Notes under the pieces: generated by a model
Database searches by the model: none
Told to the model about the DNA's origin: nothing
Seen by the model: the letters and a program-made list of their open reading frames with translations, nothing else
Position numbers and translations under genes: made by a program
Assembly (NCBI GenBank): GCA_964595485.1
Contig: CAZQQN010000024.1
Coordinates: forward strand, 1 to 43,934
Source: CAZQQN01 sp964595485
GTDB taxonomy: Bacteria; Bacteroidota; Bacteroidia; CAILMK01; CAYYUA01
Length of the DNA: 43,934 bases
Reading direction: 5' to 3'
Shown: positions 17,156-25,811 of the stretch, piece by piece
Layout: each line of letters opens with the position of its first letter
How positions within the stretch are numbered: the first letter of the stretch is position 1

Positions 17156-18105
17156 AAAAGATCCCGGAAAAATATCAGAACATAGCCAAGGTCATAATTG
17201 GGGTATCCCTTTTAGGTTGGTTGATTTCCAAAGTTGACATGGGGAAGGTGATAACCCTTTTTAGCAAGGGTGCTATTCATCAGCTATTGACTGGGATCGC
17301 TATATTATTAATTGCTTTTTCTGGTTTTCAGGCTTTGCGCTTTCATTGGTGTATTAAAAGTATATCAGAGAATATTAAAACGTCCACGCGGCTATTTTAC
17401 CTGGGATTTCTCTTTAACAATATGCTGCCAGGTAATTTTGGGGGTGATGCTATACGCATGATGTACCTTCAGAAAATGCAGGGAAAAAGTTTTGGGGAAC
17501 CAGCAGGATTATTGATCATATACCGTTTTACAGGTTTGCTTATTTTGCTCTTAGGGGGTTTATTACATTTTATAACCCACTATGCATTCTTAACCGATGC
17601 ATTTAGTAGCATGGTTGAGGTCAATTTTTTACCTGGTTTGAAAACCGGAGGCATTTTAGCCATTATTGGAGCAATACTGCTTTTGACATTATTGCATCCT
17701 AAAATCCGGAAAAAGCTTTTTGAAACGATCCGGGAAGCTTCCCAAACCTACCGATTATTCAGAGGTAGGGATTTTGCCGGTATCATTGCTTTGGCTATTG
17801 CTTTTCACCTGGGCAGAATGGCAGGTTTTTATTACCTGGTTTCATTCTTCGGGGATTCTGTCCATTTTGAACACCTTATATTTGTGCTGTTTTTTACGAT
17901 GGTCATTTCTCTAATCCCTATTAGCTTTGGTGCTTTGGGCTTAATGGAAGGTGCCATTACAAGCTCCCTTTTATTGTTTGATGTTTCAACGGCCGCTGCC
18001 ACTGGTGTAGCTTTGGTTAACAGGGCTATCTTGTTGATCATTGCCGGCATTGGCGGTGTGATTTACCTTCTTCATTCAGCTACCAGTTTAGCTAAAACCT
18101 ATTAG
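17152..18105 (+). CDS. Flippase-like integral membrane protein (lysylphosphatidylglycerol synthase TM region / UPF0104 family)
   Basis: The 317-residue protein has about eight hydrophobic segments and the family signatures: an early ALRFHWCIKS, the LGFLFNNMLPGNFGGDAIRM box (about residues 83-102), and a late SLIPISFGALGLMEG. This family supplies the membrane part of MprF and many stand-alone proteins linked to lipid or lipid-glycan movement; only the membrane part is present here, with no aminoacyl transferase domain. A GGAGG at 17141-17145 sits six bases before the ATG, which overlaps the previous stop codon (ATGA). This is one of the clearest Shine-Dalgarno sites in the window. A role in moving a lipid-linked sugar is inferred from position. 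Confidence 0.82.
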   Translation: MKKIPEKYQNIAKVIIGVSLLGWLISKVDMGKVITLFSKGAIHQLLTGIAILLIAFSGFQALRFHWCIKSISENIKTSTRLFYLGFLFNNMLPGNFGGDAIRMMYLQKMQGKSFGEPAGLLIIYRFTGLLILLLGGLLHFITHYAFLTDAFSSMVEVNFLPGLKTGGILAIIGAILLLTLLHPKIRKKLFETIREASQTYRLFRGRDFAGIIALAIAFHLGRMAGFYYLVSFFGDSVHFEHLIFVLFFTMVISLIPISFGALGLMEGAITSSLLLFDVSTAAATGVALVNRAILLIIAGIGGVIYLLHSATSLAKTY

Positions 18106-18136
18106 CTTTCGTAAAGGATTGATAAGCTAAGATTAT

Positions 18137-19609
18137 ATGGAATCTTTGGAAAATAAAAGGCAAGAGCGGCTGAAGGTCATTATTACCCTTGTTGTTTTCA
18201 CTTTGATTTATGCTTCTGTTTCCTTGTTAAATCATTACATGTTTCGCACAAGTGCGTTTGACCTTGGCATAAAAAACCATGCTATCTATAATTTTTCCCA
18301 GTTTAAGTTACATGAAACAAGTATTGTACAACCCTCTCACAATTACTTTTCGAATCATTTTGTCCTAATTACGGCACTGGTGTCACCCTTTTATTATTTG
18401 TTTGGGACCTATACATTGCTTATTGTTCAAATAGCTTCCATTTTAATAGGGGGGCTGGGTGTTTATCAATACTTCAGGATTTTTTACCCGGATAAGGCTT
18501 ATACACCAATATTTGCCATGATCCATTTCTTTTCACTATGGGGTATATTGTCGGCCCTGGCTTTTGATTACCACGAGAATGTAGTGGGAGCTGCCATATT
18601 ACCATGGTTTTTTTTCTTTTTCAAAAAGGAAAAGTTGGTAGCAACGGCATTTGTAGCGTTGCTCGTATTATTTTGCAAAGAAAATATGGCCCTATGGATG
18701 TTTTTTATAGCCTTTGGTTTGTTTGCATACAATTATAAAAACCCTGCAAGAAGGTGGTTTTGTTTGGGATTAGGGGTTTTTTCAGTGCTATATTTTGTGA
18801 TCGTAGTAAAACTGGCCATCCCCTATTTGGGAGACGGGGAATTTAAACACTTCAGGTACACCAGTACGCTTGGTAGTGGATTTGGTGAAGCCTTTATAAC
18901 CATCTTTACCGAACCCTTTTCTACTATTAAGTACTTATTTGTCAGTCATCTTGAAAAAAGTCGCTTCCAAGGTATAAAAGGAGAGCTTCACCTAATGGTC
19001 ATGGTGAGTGGAGGTATAGCGCTTCTGATACGGCCCAAGTGGCTCATCATGTTAATCCCGATCTATGCTCAAAAGCTGCTACATGATGATGCCATGAAAT
19101 GGGGAATGAATTACCATTATTCCATTGAATTTGCTCCTATTCTATCCCTTGCATTATTTGAGGTTCTTAGTGATATCAATAAAATTAAATTGAGACGTTA
19201 CTTTATCTTAGGTTCGGTTTTATTAACTGTTGTCTTCCATGCCATAAAACTTGAAGACCGCCGCTCTGTCTGGTATGCGGAAAAAAAGATACAGTTCTAT
19301 CATAAAAAACACTACCAGAGAAGCTTCGATGTCTGGAAGGTTCATCGGGTTATTGACGAAAAAATCCCTGATAAGGCCCCATTAAGTGCCCATACAAGGT
19401 TAGTACCCCATTTAATTGCGAGGGAAAAGATTTACATGTTTCCCAAGATTAAGGATGCAGAATATATCGCCCTTTTAAGAGCTAATAGAACCTATCCGAT
19501 GAAGGACAAACAAGCTTATAAAGAAAAAATAGAGGATTTAAAAGCCAGTAAAAACTGGCACCTTATCCATGATGCCAACAAGTTGAATATTTTTAAGAAA
19601 GCGGATTGA
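18137..19609 (+). CDS. DUF2079 polytopic membrane protein
   Basis: The 490-residue protein has about nine to eleven hydrophobic segments in its first 375 residues and a soluble, basic C-terminal tail of about 115 residues. The DUF2079 signature is visible: FDLGIKNHAIYNFSQ near residue 38, HNYFSNHFVLITALVSPFYYLFG, and the FDYHENVVGAA and KENMALW segments. The family is thought to contain GT-C-fold sugar transferases, but function has not been shown as far as I know. It begins 31 bases after the flippase-like gene and ends the run. With a polyprenyl-phosphate sugar synthase in the same run, it is a candidate user of that sugar on the outer face of the membrane. Confidence 0.75.
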   Translation: MESLENKRQERLKVIITLVVFTLIYASVSLLNHYMFRTSAFDLGIKNHAIYNFSQFKLHETSIVQPSHNYFSNHFVLITALVSPFYYLFGTYTLLIVQIASILIGGLGVYQYFRIFYPDKAYTPIFAMIHFFSLWGILSALAFDYHENVVGAAILPWFFFFFKKEKLVATAFVALLVLFCKENMALWMFFIAFGLFAYNYKNPARRWFCLGLGVFSVLYFVIVVKLAIPYLGDGEFKHFRYTSTLGSGFGEAFITIFTEPFSTIKYLFVSHLEKSRFQGIKGELHLMVMVSGGIALLIRPKWLIMLIPIYAQKLLHDDAMKWGMNYHYSIEFAPILSLALFEVLSDINKIKLRRYFILGSVLLTVVFHAIKLEDRRSVWYAEKKIQFYHKKHYQRSFDVWKVHRVIDEKIPDKAPLSAHTRLVPHLIAREKIYMFPKIKDAEYIALLRANRTYPMKDKQAYKEKIEDLKASKNWHLIHDANKLNIFKKAD

Positions 19610-19666
19610 TCTATCTCCTTTTATTTTGGTTTTTTTCCAGAAACCTGACTGAATCAAATAAAGCTT

Positions 19667-20272
19667 ATGTTAAAACGCGGCCCTAAAATTTACCCGATTA
19701 TTCTCGTCTGTTTAGCCATTGGCCTGATAAGCAATGAATGCGAACAATCAGATAATTTCAGGGTAAAGCTCATTCAGGGTTCAGACACTTTTTCCGTAAA
19801 AGACAGCATTGCCAGACTTGAAAGTGCCCCTTTTACCATCGAAGTTTTTTTAATTGGCCAGAAGGGGATTTTTGCGAATTTTTCCAAGGAACCATACTAT
19901 TACTACCTACCGGGTAAAAAAGAACCGGAAGGTTTGGATAATATTCGCCAGAAGGTAATGCCTGGGACGTATAACCGGAATAAGCAGGTTATCCTAACGC
20001 CTAATGATTTTCATTATTTTTTTCACAGGGATCAAAACGATGATAAGGAATGGCACCGGTTTGACAGTGGAAGCCTCAAAATGGATCGCGGGAATGCAGT
20101 AGGCAAACGAACAGTAAAACAATTCTACCATAAACACACTGGCGAGGTGATACCTGTAGCGGAGATGAAAGAGCCTGTTTATTTGTTTTTTATGGCTACT
20201 GGGAAAACGGAGAATAAGCAAAAGCCAAGGCGAGAGATCCAGCGTGAAAAAATGGTGATCAAATGGCGGTAA
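19667..20272 (+). CDS. Exported protein of unknown function
   Basis: I do not recognise this 201-residue protein. It has a signal-like start (basic MLKRGPK, then a hydrophobic core to about residue 20), a Cys at 25 without a good lipobox, and a soluble body with SFT-type beta-rich strings such as APFTIEVFLIG and a Tyr/Pro-rich EPYYYYLPGKKEPEG. The C-terminus is very basic (KQKPRREIQREKM). It follows the DUF2079 gene by 57 bases on the same strand, so it may belong to the same transcript. It ends seven bases from a gene on the other strand. Periplasmic location is inferred from the N-terminus only. Confidence 0.55.
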   Translation: MLKRGPKIYPIILVCLAIGLISNECEQSDNFRVKLIQGSDTFSVKDSIARLESAPFTIEVFLIGQKGIFANFSKEPYYYYLPGKKEPEGLDNIRQKVMPGTYNRNKQVILTPNDFHYFFHRDQNDDKEWHRFDSGSLKMDRGNAVGKRTVKQFYHKHTGEVIPVAEMKEPVYLFFMATGKTENKQKPRREIQREKMVIKWR

Positions 20273-20279
20273 GCGGTTT

Positions 20280-20906
20280 TTAGTTTTGATTTAAATGAAT
20301 GGTGATAAACGGCCCAGCCTCTTCACGCTTACTCAGATTTTGCATGTATTGAATAATTGATTCAGGCTCCAGGTGAAATTGGTTGAGGTATTGAAGAGGT
20401 TTGTTCTCATTTTCAGCCTGCTTCAGTACACATGACCAATCATACAATTCCCAACCAAGCCCCTGATAAACCACTTTTTTGTCTGCAGCTTTTTCACAGC
20501 GTTCCCGGAAAGCCGGAAATGGATAGGAAAGATGGTTTTTGATCAATTGCATGGGTGAGTATTGCTGGTATTGGTCAATATGGGCCAGCGCGTTGGCTAT
20601 CATACCTACCTTTGCATTAAAAGACACATTGTCAAAAAGGATAGGGGTTAAATCTTCAATGGTTCGGGTGCTAATCGTTATTACAAAAGTTCTTTTCTCA
20701 GGATTTTTAAAGAAGCTTTTCCAGGTTAAATTGGCCCTGCAAGGTAGTATTTGCCTGGTAGCTTTAACAAGAATGGTTGTGTCCTGCAATTCAGGGAAAA
20801 ACTTGATGGCATGGTTAAAGGCTGCTTTCCAGTTTTCAGGCACCTTGCTACTTGAAGTAAGGTGCTGCGGGTAACCTGGTTTTTTAAACGGCGTGGTTTT
20901 CTCCAT
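20280..20906 (-). CDS. Uncharacterised protein resembling an HExxH metallopeptidase-like family with the motif lost
   Basis: The 208-residue product (ATG at 20906; an upstream ATG at 20951 would add 15 unlike residues) has FNAKVGMIANALAHIDQYQ at about 97-115 and ADKKVVYQGLGWELYDWS further on. In related Bacteroidota proteins, as I recall them, the first string reads with HELAH where this one has Asn105-Ala-Leu-Ala-His109, and the second carries a downstream metal ligand. On that reading, the first His and the catalytic Glu are gone, so peptidase activity is unlikely. There is no signal peptide. It follows UPF0182 by 46 bases on the same strand and is probably co-transcribed. Family assignment is from memory of the pattern and should be taken as tentative. 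Confidence 0.5.
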   Translation of the reverse strand: MEKTTPFKKPGYPQHLTSSSKVPENWKAAFNHAIKFFPELQDTTILVKATRQILPCRANLTWKSFFKNPEKRTFVITISTRTIEDLTPILFDNVSFNAKVGMIANALAHIDQYQQYSPMQLIKNHLSYPFPAFRERCEKAADKKVVYQGLGWELYDWSCVLKQAENENKPLQYLNQFHLEPESIIQYMQNLSKREEAGPFITIHLNQN

Positions 20907-20952
20907 AATACAACCTAAGTTTCCTATCTCATATAATTTTAAAAATGTCAAT

Positions 20953-23823
20953 TTAGTTCACATTTTTCCGGGGGGTATCTATCGTATTTGATTCTTCATT
21001 TGATAAGCGATTAAGCGCTTTTTCAAGGTCATCCAGGGCTTTAGAGGCCTTATCAAATTTTTTCTTTCCGGTTAACTTCAAGTAATCATCAAACGCTTTT
21101 TTCGCATTTTTGATCAGTTTTTCCTGCGTTTTGGTTCTGTCATTTTTTTTAGATGCTATGGCAGTTGTATCACTTGATTTTTGGCTGGGAACGTTGTTAT
21201 CAATCATTTTTGCCAAGGCCTTATCAAAGGTAGGAGCATGGGTAATACGGTCATTATGCATGATGATTACCATTCTCAACTCCGGGTATGCGGCGGTTTC
21301 AGATTGCAGGTATATGGGCTCTACATAAAACAGGTTATTTTCTACAGGAATGGCGAGCACATTGCCTCTTATAACATTGGATCCTCTTTGGTCCCATAAG
21401 GATAATTGTTTTGAAATATAGGAGTTTTGGTCGATTTTTGACTCCACTTGCTGAGGACCAAGAATACGTTTTTCCTTGGGAAATTGGTAAGCCAGGAAAT
21501 CCCCGTAACGATCCCCATCACTTAATCCGGCAATCCAGCCAATGGCTACTTGTCTGTTTTTAGGGGTATAGGGAAGCATTAATGTGAACTGCGGCTCATT
21601 AGACCCTGGTAATTCCCACATGATATAATAAGGGTCAACGGGTCTCAATTGACCATTGTATTTTTCAGTGGCACGAGTCCAGATATCTTCCTGGTTATAG
21701 AAAACGTCAGGGTTGGTCATGTGGTATTTAGCGTAAATATGTCCTTGCGCTAAAAAGTAATCCGCTGGATAGCGGACATGGTTTTTTAGTTTATCCGGCA
21801 TGGCTTCTTTGGGCTTAAACATTTTAGGGAATATATTACTGTAAACCTGGATGATAGGGTCATCTTTGTCATACCGGTAAAAATTAACAGAACCGTTGTA
21901 AGCGTTAACAACGGCTTTTACTGAATTCCTTATGTAATTATTGCCTGTGAATTGCTGAGCTATAGGATTGGTAATGCTTCGATTCCGGTTGCCTTGCTTA
22001 TATTCGATTGTTTCACGGCCTGAGAATAGTTTGCTGTAAGGCATCTGGTCCGAGGTTGTATACCCATCCACAATCCAATTTAGTTTACCATCGGCTAACA
22101 CCACATAGGGGTCATTATCCCAGGTTATGAAAGGAGCGAGCTTACGAACCCTTTCCTGGATTTTTCTTTTGAACATGATCCGGCTTTCATTGGTAGGATA
22201 ACCAGAGAGCAAAAGGTTTGTACCGTCAAATTTCCAGCCATATAAGAATTTCCGCCAAAAGTTTTGAAGGGGTACGCCACCATCTCCTTTATAATCAGTA
22301 TAGGCATTTTCTTCACCTTTGGGGTAATCAAACTCTTGCTCCTTTGAGTTGACAATAACATGCTTTTGTTTCGACTCACCATAGTAAATTTCAGGCCTCT
22401 GAACCTCTAATTCAGGGATTTTGGTCTCTGGTGGGATATTTTTGATCAACATATTCGGAAGCCCTTCCTCCGTAAATTCACTTACATCGCTCATCGTGAT
22501 ACCATAGCCATGGGTGAATTTAAACCGTTTATTAACAAAATTCTGGCTCTTAGGGGGTAGGTTATCGGTGTTCATTTCCCGGGCAGAGACCATTACTTGC
22601 CTTTTATCACCATTTATCCGGTAGCGATCGATATCGATATCGTTGAATTCGTAATAAAGCCGTATTTCCTGGAATTGATCATAGACAGCATTTAAAGCTT
22701 GCCAATCCCATAAGCGAACATTCTGGAAGATGCTTTCATTGTTATCCACAATACTGTTTGAAAACGTATCTGATACAGCGAATTGCTTTTCTTCAATTTC
22801 CTGTAAATTGTATCCATAGCGGGTCATCTCAATATTATGCCCGATGTAAGGTTTTTCGAAAGTGATCTCATTGGGCTCTACCCGTGTCCACTGAAATAAA
22901 CCGGGTACAATGGAAAGTCCTAAAAGCCAAACGGTAACAATGCCAATACCGACCGGCCTAAGGAAATAAACCTCTGGTTCTGGCGTATTTTTGGCTAACA
23001 AATGCTGTAAGGCTTTCCTTAAAGGTGGGGTCAAGATAACAATGCCCATTAGAGCCGTAATACCAAATACGAAGTAATAAGCTGGTAACTGTATATTGAT
23101 ATCTGTCCAACCAGGACCTGTAACAGCACCCCTTTCAGAAAAAAGGAGGTTGTAGCGGTTTAGCCATTTGCCAAATGCTAATAAAAGAAGGAATAATCCG
23201 ACAATCAGGTATAAATTGTTATAAAGCTTATTTTTCGTTTTAATATCTGCAATAGGTAACTGAAAATCCAGGTTCTGTGAATCTTTCATCTTGATAAAAA
23301 CAGCAGCAAAGGTTGTAACCAAGGCAACCATGAGAAGCGAAAACAGTAAATAATACAGGTCATTCAATAGGGGTAAAACAAACATGTAAAAGCCCACATC
23401 TTTTTCCAGGATGGGCTCTTCTACACCCGCGGGAACAGCATTGAAGAACTTTAATAATAGCTCCCAATTACTAATACCCCACATTAGCCCCAGGAAGCCA
23501 CCAATCAGGACAGGCCATACCCGTGGAATTTTCAGTTTGAGCGGCAAGGGCATTAACAAGAGCAGCAACAAAGAGGCTCCCGCCAATAAGCCTAATACTC
23601 CAAATCCGGTTTGAGCCATAAGAATTGTCCAGAATCGATCACTGTAACCCAGGTTAGCAAACCATAGGTAATCTCCCCAAAATCCAATAAAACTGAAGAA
23701 TGCTATTGTTACGATACCGAGGCCAATACCGGAGCCAATTAAGCCATACCGCCTTTTTGCAAGGCCGGTAAAAAACATAATGGCAGACAGGGCAACTAAT
23801 AAGACTATAAGCGCAGTATACAT
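20953..23823 (-). CDS. UPF0182-family large membrane protein
   Basis: The 956-residue protein starts with seven hydrophobic segments spread over about 310 residues, including FIGFWGDYLWFANLGYSDRF, typical of UPF0182 (COG1615). A large extracytoplasmic part follows with family strings such as DWQALNAVYDQFQEIRLYYEF, NRYDKD-like NFYRYDKDDPIIQVYSNIFP, YFLAQGHIYAKYHMTNPDVF and WELPGSNEPQFTLMLPYTPK. The last 75 residues are Lys/Asp-rich and probably helical. Function of the family is unknown. The protein should sit in the inner membrane with its main domain outside. A TATCTTTG element on the minus strand (23849-23856) precedes it. Confidence 0.92.
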   Translation of the reverse strand: MYTALIVLLVALSAIMFFTGLAKRRYGLIGSGIGLGIVTIAFFSFIGFWGDYLWFANLGYSDRFWTILMAQTGFGVLGLLAGASLLLLLLMPLPLKLKIPRVWPVLIGGFLGLMWGISNWELLLKFFNAVPAGVEEPILEKDVGFYMFVLPLLNDLYYLLFSLLMVALVTTFAAVFIKMKDSQNLDFQLPIADIKTKNKLYNNLYLIVGLFLLLLAFGKWLNRYNLLFSERGAVTGPGWTDINIQLPAYYFVFGITALMGIVILTPPLRKALQHLLAKNTPEPEVYFLRPVGIGIVTVWLLGLSIVPGLFQWTRVEPNEITFEKPYIGHNIEMTRYGYNLQEIEEKQFAVSDTFSNSIVDNNESIFQNVRLWDWQALNAVYDQFQEIRLYYEFNDIDIDRYRINGDKRQVMVSAREMNTDNLPPKSQNFVNKRFKFTHGYGITMSDVSEFTEEGLPNMLIKNIPPETKIPELEVQRPEIYYGESKQKHVIVNSKEQEFDYPKGEENAYTDYKGDGGVPLQNFWRKFLYGWKFDGTNLLLSGYPTNESRIMFKRKIQERVRKLAPFITWDNDPYVVLADGKLNWIVDGYTTSDQMPYSKLFSGRETIEYKQGNRNRSITNPIAQQFTGNNYIRNSVKAVVNAYNGSVNFYRYDKDDPIIQVYSNIFPKMFKPKEAMPDKLKNHVRYPADYFLAQGHIYAKYHMTNPDVFYNQEDIWTRATEKYNGQLRPVDPYYIMWELPGSNEPQFTLMLPYTPKNRQVAIGWIAGLSDGDRYGDFLAYQFPKEKRILGPQQVESKIDQNSYISKQLSLWDQRGSNVIRGNVLAIPVENNLFYVEPIYLQSETAAYPELRMVIIMHNDRITHAPTFDKALAKMIDNNVPSQKSSDTTAIASKKNDRTKTQEKLIKNAKKAFDDYLKLTGKKKFDKASKALDDLEKALNRLSNEESNTIDTPRKNVN

Positions 23824-23848
23824 AAGCCTAAGGACTTTCGCGGTTTGT

Positions 23849-23856
23849 CAAAGATA
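23849..23856 (-). promoter_or_regulatory. Candidate -7 element for the UPF0182 gene
   Basis: On the minus strand it reads TATCTTTG, a match to TAnnTTTG, ending 25 bases before the ATG. No matching -33 element was seen. Confidence 0.4.
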
Positions 23857-24007
23857 AAGGAAAGCCTTTAAAAATAAAATTTACCTTCGAGGTTTCTCTT
23901 TATTCGCTTTAATCAGATTTATACCTTGTTCTCTTCTGATTAAACTGATCAGAGCTAATCCTGCCAAAAAGTGTATAAATTAAATCTGATAGGAGAGAGA
24001 GATATCC

Positions 24008-24035
24008 GGAAAAGGCTCATGCAATGAGCCTTTCC
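24008..24035. terminator. Terminator-like hairpin in a divergent region
   Basis: AAAGGCTCAT and ATGAGCCTTT form a perfect ten-pair stem around a GCA loop, with outer GGA/TCC that pair across a one-base bulge. It looks like a strong terminator stem, but no T-run follows on either strand and no gene ends here, since both flanking genes start here. It may be left from a lost gene or act as a leader or insulator structure. Confidence 0.4.
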
Positions 24036-24082
24036 ATGGATTAAATCCTTTAACGATACACATATTAGTTCTACCATGTATA

Positions 24083-24112
24083 TTGAAGGATTGATATTAT
24101 TGTTTAGATTTG
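24083..24112 (+). promoter_or_regulatory. Promoter for the GldM-C-like lipoprotein gene
   Basis: TTG (24083-24085), a 19-base spacer and TAGATTTG (24105-24112) match the Bacteroidota consensus well. The start of transcription should be near 24119, leaving a leader of about 15 bases. Confidence 0.6.
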
Positions 24113-24133
24113 AGCAGTAATTAAAATCAAATA

Positions 24134-24859
24134 ATGATGAAAATAATAAAAAACCTCTCACTATCTGCAACGATGATATTAACCATTGGGATAACTGCTT
24201 GTAACCAAAACCAAGATAGCTGCCAAGTGTCAGACTTGTCAGGTATAGTAGAGCAACAAAAAATGGACGTGCTTTACGTAGGTATTAAAAATGCTATAAA
24301 AGTATCAGTACCCGGTTACTGCCCGGCGGATATCCAGGTTTCATTAACAAACGGCGACCTGACAAAAGAAAAACCAGGTCACTACACCATTGAAGTCATG
24401 GATAATGAACAAACCAAATTGTCTATAGTAGCGAAAGAAGGAGAGAACCAAACTAAGCAAATCGGAGAGCGCACCTACAAAATCAAACAATTACCTGAAC
24501 CTACCCCGCATATTGCAGGAAAGACATCTGGTAAAATTAAGGCTTCGAAAATCGAAAATACCACAAAAATATCCATAAAAAAGGCTAAAGGTTCACCCAT
24601 ACAAGATATTAATTACCGTATTGCAGGTTATCGTTTTACTTATGTCCCTAAAAAGGGGAATTTTCAAGAAACATCGGTAAAAAAAGCAACATTTGACTCC
24701 ACCATTAACAAGATTAAAAAGGACTTGAACGCAGGTGACCGGGTAATTGTGGACAAAATTAGAATTGCCGGCCCTAAGAAAGGTTTCATCCGAGATTTGT
24801 CCAGTTCTATTAACCTAAAGATAGCTGAAGAACAAAACAATGAGAATGGTAAGGAATAG
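24134..24859 (+). CDS. Stand-alone lipoprotein resembling the C-terminal domains of GldM
   Basis: The 241-residue product has a signal peptide with lipobox ITAC (Cys23), so it should be a lipoprotein. From about residue 42 it follows the pattern of the GldM C-terminal half: MDVLYVGIKNAIKVSVPGY, DIQVSLTNGDL, KPGHYTIEV, a YKIKQLPEPTPHIAGKTSG linker, then a last domain with AGYRFTYVPKKG, LNAGDRVIVDKIRIAGPKKG and FIRDLSS. In GldM these periplasmic domains follow a membrane helix and a coiled coil and pass force from the motor to the T9SS ring; both of those parts are missing here. ATGATG gives two possible starts one codon apart. No other gld or spr gene is in the window. The homology claim is from motif pattern. 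Confidence 0.6.
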   Translation: MMKIIKNLSLSATMILTIGITACNQNQDSCQVSDLSGIVEQQKMDVLYVGIKNAIKVSVPGYCPADIQVSLTNGDLTKEKPGHYTIEVMDNEQTKLSIVAKEGENQTKQIGERTYKIKQLPEPTPHIAGKTSGKIKASKIENTTKISIKKAKGSPIQDINYRIAGYRFTYVPKKGNFQETSVKKATFDSTINKIKKDLNAGDRVIVDKIRIAGPKKGFIRDLSSSINLKIAEEQNNENGKE

Positions 24860-24897
24860 GTTCACGTCCTAAGGTTTTCATTTTGGCTTTTTTAACT

Positions 24898-25722
24898 TTA
24901 GTGCCCTTTTATGAAGGATTCACTAAGATCCCAGAGTTGTTGCTTTTTGCTTTCTTCAAATGCTATTGGAGCTGGCTTCTGGCTTTTTTTGTTTTTGAAA
25001 TATTCCCCATTGTGTTGAAAACCTACATCTTCTTTAGCTAGTTGAAGTATTGTCTCTGCCCCTTTCCGCTGGTTTATCATGAAAGGCCTGAGCAATGTGA
25101 GAAGCCCTTTCAAAACCCCTTTGAAATCCCGCCCAAAACCGGTACTTACAAAACCGGGGTGTACAGCATTGGCTTTTACACTGGTTTGGGAAGTCATTTC
25201 AGCCAGCGATTTCGAAAAATAAATATTGAACAGCTTGGCATTGGCATAAGCCTTAAACGACTGATAGCCTTGCTTCATTTGAAGGTCATTGAAATCGGGA
25301 TCAGCCTGACGATGAGCTTCTGAGCTCACGTTTATGATCCGGGGTTCTGTTCCCTTTTTTATTAAAGGCAGGAGTTTTTGGGTAAGTAAAAAATGTCCCA
25401 GATGGTTTATGGCAAACGTGAGTTCAAAGCCATCCTTTGTCTCTTGTCTTTGAGGAAATATGCCACCGGCATTGTTAATAAGTCCATCAATTTCTGAATA
25501 GTTGGACCGGATATTTTCAGCAGCTTTTTTTACACTGTCGAGGCTGGATAAATCGCACTCAACTAATTGTACCAAATCAGGATTAGGCATTTTTGCTTTG
25601 GCAGCTTCGGCTTTTTCAGGGCTCCTGTTTAATAAAATTAAAGCATGGCCATCGGCATTAAGGGTCTTGGAAGCTTCAAAACCTATCCCGGAAGTTGTGC
25701 CGGTTATAGCAAATCGTTTCAT
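24898..25722 (-). CDS. Short-chain dehydrogenase/reductase, retinol-dehydrogenase-like
   Basis: This 274-residue cytosolic enzyme is an NAD(P)-dependent oxidoreductase of unknown substrate. It has the Rossmann TGTTSGIG at 7-14, the NNAG box near residues 83-86, a catalytic Ser at 133/134 and the YxxxK pair Tyr159-Lys163 (YANAK). The spacing and the AHRQADPDFNDL insert fit the retinol dehydrogenase-type branch, which in bacteria is broad in specificity. LNRSPEKAE after the first beta strand suggests NADP rather than NAD, but this is not certain. It faces the GldM-C-like gene convergently with 38 bases between the ends. A TATTTTTG element lies just upstream. Confidence 0.88.
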   Translation of the reverse strand: MKRFAITGTTSGIGFEASKTLNADGHALILLNRSPEKAEAAKAKMPNPDLVQLVECDLSSLDSVKKAAENIRSNYSEIDGLINNAGGIFPQRQETKDGFELTFAINHLGHFLLTQKLLPLIKKGTEPRIINVSSEAHRQADPDFNDLQMKQGYQSFKAYANAKLFNIYFSKSLAEMTSQTSVKANAVHPGFVSTGFGRDFKGVLKGLLTLLRPFMINQRKGAETILQLAKEDVGFQHNGEYFKNKKSQKPAPIAFEESKKQQLWDLSESFIKGH

Positions 25723-25736
25723 ACGGTAATTTTTTA

Positions 25737-25744
25737 CAAAAATA
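25737..25744 (-). promoter_or_regulatory. Candidate -7 element for the SDR gene
   Basis: On the minus strand it reads TATTTTTG, a match to TAnnTTTG, ending 14 bases before the ATG. No -33 partner at normal spacing was found. Confidence 0.4.
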
Positions 25745-25811
25745 CAGTTATTTACGGTAATGAGCTATCACTCCTAAAAACAACCTGAACGTATTTGCTT
25801 TGCTCCTATAT

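Larger units (their letters stand above)
23824..24133. other. 310-base divergent intergenic region with inverted repeats
   Basis: No gene was found. It contains outward promoters for both neighbours, the 24008-24035 hairpin, and a perfect 10-base inverted repeat (ATCAGATTTA at 23912-23921, TAAATCTGAT at 23981-23990) enclosing a six-pair stem TCTGAT/ATCAGA (23935-23953), so the middle could fold into a two-tier structure. Confidence 0.55.

Noticed and set aside
24008..24035. A normal terminator for the UPF0182 gene or the GldM-C-like gene
   Set aside because: Both genes start, not end, on either side, and no T-run follows the stem on either strand.
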